Assembly (NCBI GenBank): GCA_003049465.1
Contig: PYSS01000020.1
Span: forward strand, 1 to 64,000
Length of the DNA stretch: 64,000 bases
Direction: 5' to 3'
Origin: Magnaporthiopsis rhizophila
Taxonomy: Eukaryota; Ascomycota; Sordariomycetes; Magnaporthales; Magnaporthaceae
In this document: piece by piece, positions 1 to 11,639 of the stretch
Numbering within the stretch: position 1 is the first letter of the stretch
Layout of the letters: each line of letters starts with the position of its first letter
Position numbers and translations under genes: made by a program
The notes under the pieces: generated by a model
What the model saw: only the letters and a program-made list of their open reading frames with translations
What the model was told of the DNA's origin: nothing
The model's database searches: none

Positions 1-1
1 T

Positions 2-3
<2 letters not shown>

Positions 4-37
<34 letters not shown>
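4..37. repeat. Poly(T) homopolymer tract
   Basis: A run of 34 T opens the window. It is one of several long A/T homopolymers here, others lying at 11580, 14564 and 51974. Nothing flanking it identifies a mobile element, so it is reported only as a homopolymer, whose true length may be unreliable. Confidence 0.9.
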
Positions 38-40
<3 letters not shown>

Positions 41-1484
41 AGGGAGATCAAAGTGTTTTCCTCGACCGTAGTGGCGCGCCCGTAGCTAGACCTAGCCTGG
101 GGTGAGCTGTTTTATCAAAGGCCGTGGTGTGTGGGTGAGCCTTTATCGACCATCACAGCCCACTCCACCTTGTTTTTTCATCCCATCTCTTGCCTGGACT
201 CTTCTTTTTCCCTTTTTCATATTAAATATTTTCAGGAAGCCCCTAGCGAAAAGAGAGACGGAGCTACGAGGGGCGTAAAAAAAAAAAACCCAAAAAAAAA
301 CCAGTAAATCCTTCAGTGGATTGATAGAGTTGTGTGGGCGTGTGCGCGTCAATACATGACGTCTTATTGGGAGGGGTGGGCTCCTCTCCGCACCCCCTCC
401 CCCAAAGACGCCACTTTGACTTTCTTTGACGGGCACTTTTCTCTCAATGCCGCCGACGCAGACCCCCGTTCTCCTGTCTAGCCTTGACCGCTCTGGTGCT
501 ACCAAGTAGAGTGATGCACGAGACTGTCATCTCCATCACGGGATGAAGGTAATTCTCTGGAATTTCAGCTTCGTTTGGTCCCTTCTCCTACAGCCGCCGT
601 TCTTCCATCAACCAGGTCCAGGTTTTTATCCAGCCATAGGTCGTTGGCGAAAAATGGTGATAAGTTGGTAATAGCGAGGGGGTGACCCCCTGTTTTTAGT
701 GGTATGCGTTACATCAGCCTTCTCCCCGACCTTATCCCACCCTGCATGTACTCCTCACGCCCCCAGCCCTCCAGCCCAGCCCATACCGTCAGCACTTTGT
801 TAACTGACCCTCCAGTCGATGCCTTGGTGGCGAGTACACACCGCTCCCGCAGACCAGGGGCAGGAGGAGGATGCCCTGTTGGTCAAAACCTAATTGCCAA
901 GTGAGGCAGTGCAAAATAACGCGGCTAATTCCGTCACGACCGCGCATAATGAGGCGGGGGCCGGTTCGATACGATGCCTGAGGAACACCGGCACCAGAAA
1001 TCCCCGTCTGACACGCGGACGCAGTTCAAGGGATTTTGTTCCCGTGTTTGTAGCTCCGACGGCGGGCAAATACGCGTACGGAACACAATTCCATTTATTA
1101 GCCTGCCTGGTCGGAGATGGGGTACAGTCATCCTGCCGCCAAAAAAAGGACAAAGACAATGGCGACAAACGAGCAAAGAGAAGATCATCTAGCTTTGGGG
1201 ACTTCGGGAATTGTGCTTGAACAAAGAACGCCCTGTTCTTTGTGCCCATCTTCTTTGTCTCCCGGCAGTGCATGCTCGCACCAGGCCACTACTTATTACC
1301 GTGTCGCCCAGGTACATCGTCTTCGATGCACAGCCAGCTGCTCCCGGGCCTGATACAAGACCATACCGAGCACTCCAGGAAGCCAGCCTACCATCGCTTC
1401 CAAGGAGATAGACTTGTATTGATCACACCACAGCTTCCCCAACTAACCAAACCACAGCCATCCCACCACCTCTGCTCGGCAAGC
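38..1484. other. Intergenic, no gene supported
   Basis: About 1.4 kb in which the open frames are short, mutually overlapping and unlike any family I know. There are A-rich runs near 277-300. The part nearest 1485 is presumably promoter and 5' leader of the following gene, although the reading frame stays open upstream to about 1242. No RNA gene or repeat family was recognised. Confidence 0.55.
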
Positions 1485-2717
1485 ATGGCACCAGCCATCT
1501 TCAGCCGGGCTGACATCAGCCAGGAGGGCCTCTGCGAGGGCTTTGCCAAACGCCCCAGCGACTGGGTCGCGCTCGCGTTGGGCATCGTCCTCATCGCCTT
1601 CGTGGTCGTGGCCTGGTGTCGCCACCGCTATTACTTGACTAGCCAGGACGAGGAGCTCCGGCGGGCCCGCGCAGACGTCACAGATCTCAGAGCCAAGTAC
1701 TGGACCTCCCAGGACATCTGCAATCGGCAGCACGACCTGCTCGCCGAGGAGAGACACTCTTCCGAAGAGCTGCGCACCGAGGTCGGCAAGGCTAGGGCCC
1801 AGCTCGCCATCCTTGAGGACAGGATGACTTCGCTCTCGCGGAACCTCGCCGTCCTCCAGCGCGAGCCGGCCTCGCCCGTGGACCCCTCGCAGAACCCGAC
1901 CCAAAACCCGGAGCCGGCCCGCGGCCTTGGCATAGACCTCTTCCCTACTACAAGCAGTGTGGTTTCCTCCAATGTCAGTCCTACCCCCAATCTCGCTGCT
2001 TTTTGCACGCGAATCTTGGGCCGTCCCCCCAGCCCCACATCCTCCGCTGCCCTGGGCGCGATCGAGCGCCGCGACACCGAGAGGCGGCGTCAGCTGACAG
2101 TCGACACCACCATGGTGGCGTCCCAGGAGCCCGCCGTCGGCTCCTCCCCGATCGCCATGCGCAGCGAGCGGACGATTGCAGGCCCGATATTCCTCGCTCG
2201 CTCGAAGACCAGGAGGGACGTCGTGCCCCCGCATGCGCGCCGGTCCATGACTGCGGAGCGCCGGACGGTCACCCCGCCCCCCCACATGAGCCCCGTGATC
2301 CGCCAGACCCTGGCGGACGAACTGGCCGGCTTGGGCGACGATTTCGACTACGACGACGCCGACTACGGCCGTGACGACCTGAACATCGGCCACGCTTACG
2401 GGATTTCGGATTCCGACACTTCGTCTCCCACCTCGCCCGTCCGCGAGGCGTTTCCTGTCTCTCCCGTCTCGTCTGCGGCGACCGTCTTGAACGTTCCACC
2501 CGTCTCGCCGTTGCCGCCGCCCGGCCCGAGCGGACGCCGGGCGGAAGATGGGCCGGCCGAGGGTGCCGCCCCCGCTAGCCCGTCGCTCCGCACCAGCCTC
2601 GGCCTCGATGGCGCCGTCATCCAGGAGGCGCGTCAGGTCACGATGAGGCGTGGCCCCGGGTCTGTCGTGACGTCGCCGCAATCAAGCCAGCCTATGGTCT
2701 TTTTCACGACGACCTAG
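1485..2717 (+). CDS. Unrecognised single-pass membrane protein with coiled coil and long disordered tail
   Basis: A 410-residue intronless frame. I chose the ATG at 1485, just upstream of the obvious hydrophobic segment; the frame is open further upstream (to about 1242) but that part is low-complexity and unconvincing. Residues about 29-45 form one strongly hydrophobic helix ending in WCRHRYY, which suggests a cytosolic C-terminal side by the positive-inside rule. Residues about 53-125 are charged and heptad-like, a likely coiled coil. The remainder is rich in Ser, Pro, Thr and Arg and probably disordered, with an Asp/Tyr acidic patch (FDYDDADYGRDD) near residue 290. I recognise no family. 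GC-rich third positions give a long antisense frame over the same DNA, which I regard as a shadow. The gene ends 300 bp before the convergent small gene on the other strand. That it is a real gene is fairly likely; its function is unknown. Confidence 0.6.
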   Translation: MAPAIFSRADISQEGLCEGFAKRPSDWVALALGIVLIAFVVVAWCRHRYYLTSQDEELRRARADVTDLRAKYWTSQDICNRQHDLLAEERHSSEELRTEVGKARAQLAILEDRMTSLSRNLAVLQREPASPVDPSQNPTQNPEPARGLGIDLFPTTSSVVSSNVSPTPNLAAFCTRILGRPPSPTSSAALGAIERRDTERRRQLTVDTTMVASQEPAVGSSPIAMRSERTIAGPIFLARSKTRRDVVPPHARRSMTAERRTVTPPPHMSPVIRQTLADELAGLGDDFDYDDADYGRDDLNIGHAYGISDSDTSSPTSPVREAFPVSPVSSAATVLNVPPVSPLPPPGPSGRRAEDGPAEGAAPASPSLRTSLGLDGAVIQEARQVTMRRGPGSVVTSPQSSQPMVFFTTT

Positions 2718-3017
2718 GATCCGCGTCTCCTTTCAATGTCTGCCTCCTCCTGGATTCGTCCGCATATCTCTATAGAATACCTGGCGGGTCCAGGAAATAA
2801 CATATGATTCTGCATCGAACACGATCTCGGTAAGTACCTATTTTCGTATCCTCATCCACATATTTCCCGCGAGAGAGCGGTGACAAAGACATGGAATACA
2901 CATCCAAGTTTGTCCGACTTTACGTTTACCCCTGTAGGGTGGTACTACTGTGCTGCCGCCGCTTCTGCCGAGACTGCTGCACCATACGTAAGTAAGATAC
3001 GCGCCCTATGGACGAGC
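2718..3017. other. Convergent intergenic spacer
   Basis: A 300-bp stretch between two converging genes, presumably both 3' UTRs. No feature was recognised beyond an AT-richer composition than the flanking coding DNA. Confidence 0.5.
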
Positions 3018-3530
3018 TTACACCTCCTTGCAGTGCTTGTCCCACGCCAACGTTCCGCCACCGCCGCCGCCGCCCCTCCTCCTGGCGCCCGAGCACGTCT
3101 CGAGCGTGAAGAAGAAGGCGGTGACGCACAGCGCCACGAAGCCCAGGACGAAGTAGACGGCCTCGGCCAGCACGGCCGCCGCCACCGACAGCCTGACATT
3201 GCCCTCGCCGACCGTGGCGAACCCGTGCATCGTGTGCTGCTGTCGTCGCCGGTACGCCCACACGAGGTCGGCCGCGCCGGCCAGCCAGGACGCCAGCGCC
3301 ACGGCCAGGAAGAAGACGGTCCAGCGCGCCGAGCTGCGGTCAACTGCTGGGTCCAGGGGGTGTTTTGGGGAGAGCGCAATCCTCCCCGACGCCCTGCTGC
3401 TGTATTGGTGGCTGCTGGAACTGGAGCTGGGGAGGGGCTCGAGCTCCCACTCACCCGGTTGCCGGATGGCGCTGTAGCTGTGCCACGGCAGCGAGGCCCC
3501 GTATCCAAGGTCTGACCGCAATGATGGCAT
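3018..3530 (-). CDS. Small unrecognised membrane protein, two or more TM segments
   Basis: Read as one exon from the ATG at 3530, the frame gives 170 residues. It shows two clear hydrophobic segments, WTVFFLAVALASWLAGAA and, after a polar loop, AVLAEAVYFVLGFVALCV, followed by a Gly-rich tail. The frame is open further upstream to 3734, so an earlier start is possible, but the longer N-terminus looks like untranslated sequence. A GGGTGAGT donor-like sequence lies inside the frame near 3466, so an intron between the N-terminal part and the TM region is possible; I could not fix an acceptor. No family is recognised. A long CA dinucleotide repeat sits about 310 bp upstream of the chosen start. 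Confidence 0.45.
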   Translation of the reverse strand: MPSLRSDLGYGASLPWHSYSAIRQPGEWELEPLPSSSSSSHQYSSRASGRIALSPKHPLDPAVDRSSARWTVFFLAVALASWLAGAADLVWAYRRRQQHTMHGFATVGEGNVRLSVAAAVLAEAVYFVLGFVALCVTAFFFTLETCSGARRRGGGGGGGTLAWDKHCKEV

Positions 3531-3833
3531 AATGTCGTGGGAACGGGGCGTTGGTTTCCACTCCTGGTCTGATGGTGAGCGGGTGGGTAGGTGGGTTGTG
3601 GAATCAGATGGCTGCCACTTGGCGCAGAGAGGGACGAGGCGACGATAATCGGCTGCAGGGCGGCCTGCGGTTTTGAAGGCAGCAGAAGAGACGGTTAACA
3701 GGCAGTAATCAGCGATCAAGATTCGTGGTGACAAGGTCTAAATCTTCTGTGATTGGACGGACGTTGTGTGTGTTGGAGCCTCACCGACTCACAGCCTCGC
3801 CGCCAGTCAGCTCGAGCCTGACCAACCAACACG

Positions 3834-3837
<4 letters not shown>

Positions 3838-3897
<60 letters not shown>
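3838..3897. repeat. (CA)n microsatellite, about 30 units
   Basis: An uninterrupted CA/GT dinucleotide run of about 60 bp. It lies in the presumed promoter of the small minus-strand membrane protein gene. Runs of this kind are length-polymorphic. Confidence 0.97.
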
Positions 3898-3899
<2 letters not shown>

Positions 3900-5413
3900 A
3901 AAACAGACGCGGACAGCACCGCAACCCATTTGATGCCAGCTCGAGAAACACAAAGGGCGAGCCGCAGTACGTGCTGTGAGGCAGTGCCTCGGCTCAGCCG
4001 CGTGTTTGCGATGGCAGCTCGCAGGCCTCGAGCCAGAACTCAAGCGCGTAGACCAACCAGCTCAGGCCTGCCCTGGTGCCAAGTGGCCGGCCCCATAGAT
4101 CCGTACGTGGCTAACAAAAGCTCACCAGCCCGTACCGGAGCACCAAAATGCGGAATGAAGGACATCATCGCCATCGCGACGACAACAAACTCGCCGTGTG
4201 GGGAAACGAACTCTGAATCTCCACGCCCGGGCCGGTTGGATAAAGCAGTCTGCTCTACTAACTTTACCGTATCGTTCCAGTCACGCAACCCGAAAAAAGC
4301 AATACACCAGGAGGAAGGCGCCCCTTGGCCCAGATTTTTATTCCTTCCCGGTTTGGCTAATTGGAAGGAAGCAGGAAAGGAAGTAGCAAAGGAAGTAGCA
4401 AAGGAAGTAGGAGGGACTTAACCCATGGTCGAGCTTCAAAAGCAGCCTTCACCACTTCACCACAAACAAAACAAACCAGAACCAGAACCAACTACCCGGT
4501 ACGCTACATAAAAATAAAACTGCCATACGTCGTCACCAGTCAATGCACACTTTTTTTTTTTTGGAGTATAATAACCAGATCCCAGCGTCGTCTTCTCCAT
4601 GGCTTAGGAACCCCAAATCAACGGCAAGGTCGCCCGACCGTGGTGGCTAGGCGGCTCAAACGCCGCCGCTATGGAAAAGACAGCAGCTCACCAACACCCA
4701 GAACACGCTCTGCCGCCTCGATCCGTCGTCTTGCTACCGTCGAGAGAAGACTCGGAACGGGGCTTGACCGGCTGGAAACAAACGGCATCGTCGGGTATGT
4801 CTCCAACCATACGGAACGGAAAATTCAACCAGCTATCTAAACGTTGCATCCACCTATCGGTTGTTCTAGCGACAGCAAATGCCATCGTGCGCAATCAACT
4901 ACGTGCTCCTCAACGGCAACCCGGACTTCGAACTGCCAATTCTCGGCGGCAGTACGCGGAGCCACCCAACCCGGAACCTTCTCTCCACCATCCCCTCCGA
5001 AACGCCAACCACGAATGAGGAAAATCCTGATTTTCCGCAGCGAGCTTGGAGATGTCGATTCGATGAACAGTAAGCTTACGGAGATGTCGATCAATGGGGT
5101 GTTATACAACAACTTCGTTCAGTTCTGCGCGCGTTGGACCAGCGCAATCGGGGGCGGGTATCTAGGATGGAAACGACGGCGGAAGATCGAGGGTGGGCGA
5201 CGTCTTGCAGGGAGTGCGAACTCGCGTTTGACCTCGTGCGCGTGCAATTCTAGGCTGTAATAATTTTGGAATAAATAGCAATAACACCGCAACATCCAGG
5301 CCTGCCTGGCTAAAATACCAAAAATATATTTAGCCGGACCACAAAACAAAGGAGAGACGGACAGACAGATACATATAAGGAACTCGCTCGTCTTGCAGGC
5401 CGGCCAAGTACGC
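3898..5413. other. Intergenic; no convincing gene
   Basis: A region of 1.5 kb downstream of SRO7 (which ends at 5414 on the minus strand). It contains a short tandem repeat (see 4367-4411) and small open frames. One 64-residue frame at 4879-5073 ends at a GTAAGC donor-like site, but nothing in it resembles a known protein. The sequence next to 5414 is probably the SRO7 3' UTR. Confidence 0.5.
4367..4411. repeat. 12-bp purine-rich tandem repeat, nearly four copies
   Basis: The unit GGAAGTAGCAAA occurs twice exactly, at 4379-4390 and 4391-4402. It is flanked by a diverged copy at 4367 and a partial copy ending at 4411. Confidence 0.9.
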
Positions 5414-8400
5414 TCAAAGAAACTTGCTCTTCAGGCCGCCGAACAAAATGTTCTTCTTTTGCTTGCTGACGAATTTGTTGACGTCGTCGGCCCAGCCTTG
5501 GCTTTGGTTCTGAAGCGTGTCCATGGAATCGCCCATGATGTTCAGTTTCTCGGTCCGTTCGTTGATCTGGCGCGAGAGGTAGTCGCCCCAGCCCTCGGGA
5601 CCCGCACCGGCCCCTGACGACCCTGCGGCACCCCCAGAACGTGCCAGCCTGGCCTCCTCGGCGGCTGCTGCTATCATCCGCTTGCTTGGAGGCCGATCGG
5701 GCCCACCGATCAGCTCGTCCAGATCCGTCGGCGACACGTGCTGCGTCCCGCTAATCCACTGCATATTGCTGATGGTCGGCCGTGGCGGCACGGTCAACGC
5801 TGGGTTCAACAACGTGTCCTCGGTGTGCATCCCCGAGCCCGAACCCCATGCCGGCACGACGACCAGCTCTGAAGGACCGGCCCAGCAGATGATGTCACCG
5901 GTGGACGCCACCAGAGAACTCAGGCTCCGGGGCGGATCCATCATGCCGAGTGTCGCCTTGCCAATCTCCTTCAGGGCGGGGATGGAATATGCTCGTGCCG
6001 TACGATCGCCGAGCACACACACGACAGCGAAGCCATGCTGCTCCAATTCGGCCACGGAGGCGGCGTCACAGAAAACGTCGTCGAACGATTTTGATGCTCC
6101 TTTCGCCGAAACTGGCTTGAAGATGCGGATTTCGGTTTGCGTCACTGGCCAGTCAGTGCGTTAGTAGGCTTTCACAATGACTACCTATGTGCCGAGTTGC
6201 ACCTACCGACAACAAGTACGCCGTCGACACGCTGACCATTGCGGAGGCCAGCAACGACCTCTCCGGTGGCAGCGGCTGGGCGGCCAGTGTTTGCGGCTAT
6301 GGGGTCAATGCTGATGATCTTGTCGCCGAGGTTCGCGACCCCTGCAAGCGTGGCCGTGTAGCCACCCCCGGAGGGCAGCAGTTTGAAAGTGGCAACCTTG
6401 CCGAGCTGCGTCCCCACGAAACAGGCTATGCTTGAATAACTCTCGCCCTCGAGTGTCATGACTCCGAACTCGATCACAACGGGCCAATCCTTGCCCGCCT
6501 GACTGGATGAGTGGCCTCTGAGGAAGGAAGACCGCTTCTCTTGCTTGGCAAATTCCGCACTCGAAGCCTGCAGGATGACTGTCGGCCCTCGAAGGTCGAT
6601 TATGCTGATGAACCCATCCTCGGAGCCGACGGCGACGAAGCCGATGTCGGAAACCTTGACCGCCGTGATGGGCCCCTTGGTCATGTCGTACAGCACAAAC
6701 GGCTGCAGCCCCTCCTTTAGCGACGGTTCGGCCCGGGAGCTTATGTCGCACAAGCCACCCGGGTTCGGCTCAACCTCGTCGGGCGCCTCCCGTCCATAAT
6801 ACTTGTTCCCGCCCCAGCGAAATACCACGACCTCTCCCGTGCGAGTCCCCGCGGCGAATTCTCCTGTGCTGGCTGCCATGGACATGGCCGTGACGTCGAC
6901 CTGGTCGTAGCGGCCAGTGGCGCGAGCGACGTCTACCTGCAGCATCCCCGAGTTCTCCATCTCATCGCCGCGACCGGCGTCCCACATGCGGACCGTGCCA
7001 TCGGCGTGCGCCACCTGTAGCACGTTGCGGCCCTCGTACCGTCGGCGCACGTTCTTGCCCTCGGCTCCACCCCTGACAAGGGGCTCGCCACGGCTTCGAA
7101 TCTCGTTCATGCCCAGCCACCGCTCTCGGGGGAGTATGGAGAGCGCAACCTTGGTGACGAATGGGTGCACAAACGATAGTGAAGGGTGCAGCTGGTTTGT
7201 TGGGCTGATGGGGTATCCGGAAGGAAAACTTAGAGTGATCATCTCGCCAGATGATAAGACGGCCATAATGGCAACGGGATCCTGTGCGCCAGCGAAATGT
7301 GGCGAGGTACGCGGCACCAGGTAGAAGTCTGCCAGGTTGGCGCCAGCTGGGGTTGGCAGAACATGTTGCCGCTTGCCCTTGAAGTGATCAGACAGCGCCT
7401 GCCACGACGATGTGGCGTAGATGGGTGTCGGGCCCAGCTCGAGCCATGTGAGGCCCTTTTCCGGCGCGTCTATGGGCAGACCGCCAGATATCAGAAGGCC
7501 AGTGTCGTCTGGGTCTGCCTTGCAGCACCACTTGATGTGTGAAAACGGCTCCACCAAGAAGGGCCGAGGAGGATTGGGACTGGGCTGGTCGACGTTGATG
7601 TCGGAAAGAGACCTGGCCATGACGATGCGGCCATCCTTGGGATCCCAGAAAACAAGACTGCCGTCGTCATGGGCAGTCAGCACAAAAGTGCCCGTCGGGT
7701 GCCACACCGCTTGGACCACCCTGGGGCGACGGACCGAGTCGACCTTGTCGCCGTTCCCTCCCGGGGCGCCGGGCTGAAGGACGTATTCGAAGAACTTCAA
7801 GGGCTGGTTCTGTTTGAAAGAGTAGACAACGGCGCCGTGGTTATACGCAATGAGAAGCTGGCTGATGTCGCGCGGGTGCAGCTGCATCGAGACCATGTTG
7901 GGCTGGCGGGCGGTCGGGTCGCGCTGCTTCCAGTAGTTTGGCAGCCGGAAGCTCGCGAGGCGGAAGCGGTCGAGGTCGAAGGCGAAGACGTCACCAGACG
8001 CCGTGCCGAGCAGGGCCCAGTCCAGCATGGGGTCGGTCAGCATGCAGGCGATTGCGCCGGCGTTGGCATGGCCGCCCAGGCGCTCGCCGGATGCGAGGTC
8101 CCATACCGAGATCTCGCCGCGCGAGTCGAGGCTGACGAGCTTGTCGGCGACAAAGTGGAGGAAGCGGATGGAGCAGTGTTTGGGCGGCTGGATGGACTTG
8201 CGGACGCGTCCCTGGCCGAAGATGTAGATGTTGCCGTTGCCGAATTGCGTCAGGTTCGTGCCGACGGCGAGGAGGGACTGCACGGGGTCGTAAGCGAGGC
8301 AGCTGTGGCGTGAAAGCCGCGTTGTTAGCCATCACGCCTCGTCTTTGGGCATGCGCGACCACGGAGACACACCTTATTTGAGAATTGATTCCGTAGCGAG

Positions 8401-8491
8401 ACTGCTCGCTCGGGGCAAACATGTGCGGCTGGATGGCGGCGGAGAGGTCGTTTTGCACGCCCGCCTGCCGGCTCCGCAGAAAGCCCGCCAT
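5414..8491 (-). CDS. SRO7: Sro7/Lgl/tomosyn-family WD40 exocytosis protein
   Basis: Three exons (8491-8373, 8302-6207, 6144-5414) join in frame to 981 residues, near the size of yeast Sro7. The introns are 70 and 62 nt. The N-terminus up to the first junction reads GINSQI, then SCLAYDPVQSLLAVGTN, the first propeller blade typical of Lgl/tomosyn proteins. The second junction gives LVVVTQTEIRIFKPVSAKG, again family-like. Repeated blade signatures (ISVWDLASGERLGG, VFWDPKDGRIV, ISIIDLRGPTV) support two beta-propellers. The last 58 residues (924-981) form an amphipathic helix with NERTEKL, resembling the R-SNARE motif of tomosyn, with Arg936 at the likely zero layer. In yeast Sro7 binds the t-SNARE Sec9 and the Rab Sec4 at sites of polarised secretion; the same role is inferred here. 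Confidence 0.93.
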
Positions 8492-11400
8492 GGTGGATGC
8501 TTTCAGGCCACGGATTGGTCCGGCGGCTCGGTAGAATTCCCGCTTTCCTTTGGTTTCGCAGTCGGGAGCGTCGATCGCAGGTCTCGACTGGCGAGAGGAT
8601 TGAGTCTGGTGCAAGTACCAGCCCGCCGCTGTGCTGTGCTTGAAGCTGGAACTTGACCAACACGAGGGGAAATTTCCAGCGCCAGTCGCGGGCAGACGTC
8701 ACATTTCCCCATCAAAACTCCACCCTGGCACATCACGCATGGTCCGCGCCTGGCGTGTGCTCCATCCCAGAGTTCGTGCCATTTTCCTGTGCCAATTTCC
8801 CGTTCTAGGCATCGTTGGGAAACGTCTGCACGGTCCGGTCCCTTAAAACTCAGCCCCGTCAATCGGCGCAAGAAAAAGTCTATTAGACAACCATCCTACC
8901 TCAAACGTGGCCCTATGGACATTGGAAAGGGGCGCGTAGCCTGTTTGACCTGTCAGAGCCCGATGCGGCCCGCAAACGACAGGGGAACTTTGAAAGCTTC
9001 GGCTTCGGATGGCAATCAGCAAACCCAGCCCTATATCGATCGACGCGCTGAGCCCTGGAAGCCTGGCATACCCAGCCGGCAAGGCCGTTAATCTGCAAAT
9101 CACACTCGAAGCCGGACTGAAAGTCAAAGAGCCAGATCGGGATTGTTCTCCTGGCTCGACGCGCGAGAGTGTCCTCCACAACCAGCAACATGTCAGAAAG
9201 CCCTCACCTGGCCTCGAAGGTATGGGGGCTTCTGGCCGAGCATCCTGACCCTCCTTGCATTCCTCAGACCCAATGATTTAACAATTTGGTTGCTTTTTGA
9301 CCACCATGTCCCAGCTTGACGTGAAACTCGGCTGTTTTGGATCGGGTAGCCGCAGCTGGCTTGACGCCTCCTCCCCTTCGCACGTTCATGTGCCCCTCGA
9401 TGCTGGAATCTATAGCCACCAAGCCACCGAACGGTCCCGACCAGTAGCCGCAAACCAGCGGACACTATGTGGTCGGAAGCATCGAAAATCTCCTCAGGCG
9501 ATTGTCACCATCGGTTTATTGCAGAGCAGAGACCAACTTACGGCCGTTGAAATCACAAGTGGTTCTCAGCATGCCCCCTCTTTATAGGTCCCCGCACTGC
9601 CAAATCATTATCGGGCAAGACGGCGCACCGACCCCGTGATTATCGGCAGGACAGGAGTAGGTTGATTTAGATGACCTGTCTCACTCAAGTTACATCCTCG
9701 GAGCCGCTGCCGACGCACATAAACCGGCGCAATGTCTCCTCCATGGGCAGAGCAATTTACAGGCCGTATTAAATGCAAGGAAGGCCATCTTTGTTCAATC
9801 GGGGACACAAGGAGCGGCCCGGGTAGTGGGAGAGATCAACAACGAGTCAGCTAGAAACGGTGCGAATTCGCACCGCCCAGACCTTGGTGTCACGTCTGGT
9901 GTCATCTCATGCACGCCCCCGAAACAGCATGTGTTCACTCTCATGAAGGTCGACATTGTGTTTCTCGTGGATGCTTCGCCAAGCTGCCGTACCAAGAGGC
10001 CCGAACCAAGACGAGGCAGGCATGTACCTGGGAAGGCTGCTGTTGCGGGCAACGGCAGGCTGGCCGATACTACTGCAAGACGCACCACGAGGGCGCAATC
10101 GGGCCATTGATGCAGTGGCGCGGACGGCCAGCCATACACGAGCTGCATTTGTACGAAACTGACCAACGAGCAGGCCCACGTTGTCGGACTCGGCAAGGAG
10201 GGATCCATGCACTGGAAAAGCCGCGATGTCACCCTCGAGCCGCCAGCACAGCTCGGCCCCTCCATTCCACCATTTCATGAGCTTGCCCAGGCATCCAATC
10301 CATGGAAGCCAACAGCATCCTTCCATAGATGGCTAGGCGGGGGCCGCGAAAGCAATGCAGGCCTGAGCCCGTCACCTGCCTTTTCGTGCTGGGAGGTGTC
10401 CAGCAAGACGGCAGTTGGAAAAATGCGCCAAAAGAACGTTCGGCACCGAGCAACATGGAGAAGAAAGAATATGGGCGGAATGCACGACTCCGCCCATGTC
10501 TCCGTCCTACGGTGCCGCACGCAAGCCTAGTGGATCACTCGCCCCCTCCCCCGCACGAGGAGTTGACGGCTCCAGCTGCTAGCTTCCTGGTTCTCCTCTT
10601 CCCCAAACAATATTCCCCGTATGCCCCGCAGGAACACCCGCTCGGCATTGGCTGGACAGTTTGTACCGTCGAGGCCACCGGGGCCTTGGCGGACGGATCC
10701 ACGGCCCCAGATTCGCATTCAGGTCTAGTTGCCAATCGATGCGAGTTGAGGGGAACGCGACTGACCTGGAAGCTCTTGGATTGCAATTGTTGCTGTTGCC
10801 ATTGGTCTCCCAAGTTTTGCCACTCAGCATGACGCGAACGTGAATTCGAGATTGTTTTCGTGTGCCAAGAGGTCACTGACAAAAGACCCGGGCCATCACG
10901 ACAGATGCAATTTGACGTAGGAACCCATGCGCCATCAGGGGCATGCAGCGTCGTGACCGCTGTCCCTGGCTCCGGACAGGGACTAGCGCGCTGCGGTTGG
11001 CGCATCCAGATCCAGGAAACGAACACGAACAAGGAGAGACAATGATCGATTGGGCTCTTGTCATACGCTACGCCGTAGCCTAGCGAGACCCCAGCAACCG
11101 GCCGGGCTCGCAATTGGGTTCGCAACTCGGCAAGGAGCCGGGCAGAGACACCCAAACTAGCATCTCCTCCCGGCGCCACCTGGACGCCAAGAGCGACGGC
11201 GCAAACGCAACCTGACTGTCGAGACGACACCGATGGGGTGGCATTCGAGGTATGCTCACATCAGTCTTGGGTCACCGAGCCAGACTTCTTTCTTCGGCCT
11301 CTCCTTTCATCCCTCGATTTCCCTCAGGGATCATAAAAGGTTCTCAATTTTGGGCGAAATGACCGCAAGAAGTAACCTTCGTGACCCCTGGGAGGTACAT

Positions 11401-11577
11401 GCACACCGACGCCCCGCAGCCTCCTTCCTCTTCCTGCCAAGTGTCGGGCGAATCAGCAAACGTCAATCCTTTTTTGTTGGCTGACGGCAGGACGAGATAG
11501 CATGCCTGACAAGGAAGGACGCACCGACTCAGATGCGGAAGACATGCAGAGTGGGTGGGTGTGGTGCTGCAGAGGGT

Positions 11578-11579
<2 letters not shown>

Positions 11580-11638
<59 letters not shown>

Positions 11639-11639
11639 N

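Noticed and set aside
961..985. GGTTCGATAC as a possible tRNA B box
   Set aside because: Flanking bases do not form a T stem and no A box lies at the right distance.
1443..2681. 412-codon antisense frame over the hypothetical membrane protein gene
   Set aside because: A shadow produced by GC-rich third positions; its product is Arg/Gly-rich without domains, whereas the sense frame has a TM helix and coiled coil.
4200..4290. tRNA-like segment on the minus strand (GTTAGTAGAGCAGACTGC and a TTCGTTTCC-like end)
   Set aside because: The D-arm side resembles a tRNA A box, but the D, anticodon and T stems do not pair and there is no proper B box.
4879..5073. 64-codon frame ending at a GTAAGC donor with a CAG acceptor downstream
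   Set aside because: The joined product would be about 77 residues with no recognisable motif; one good donor is not enough.
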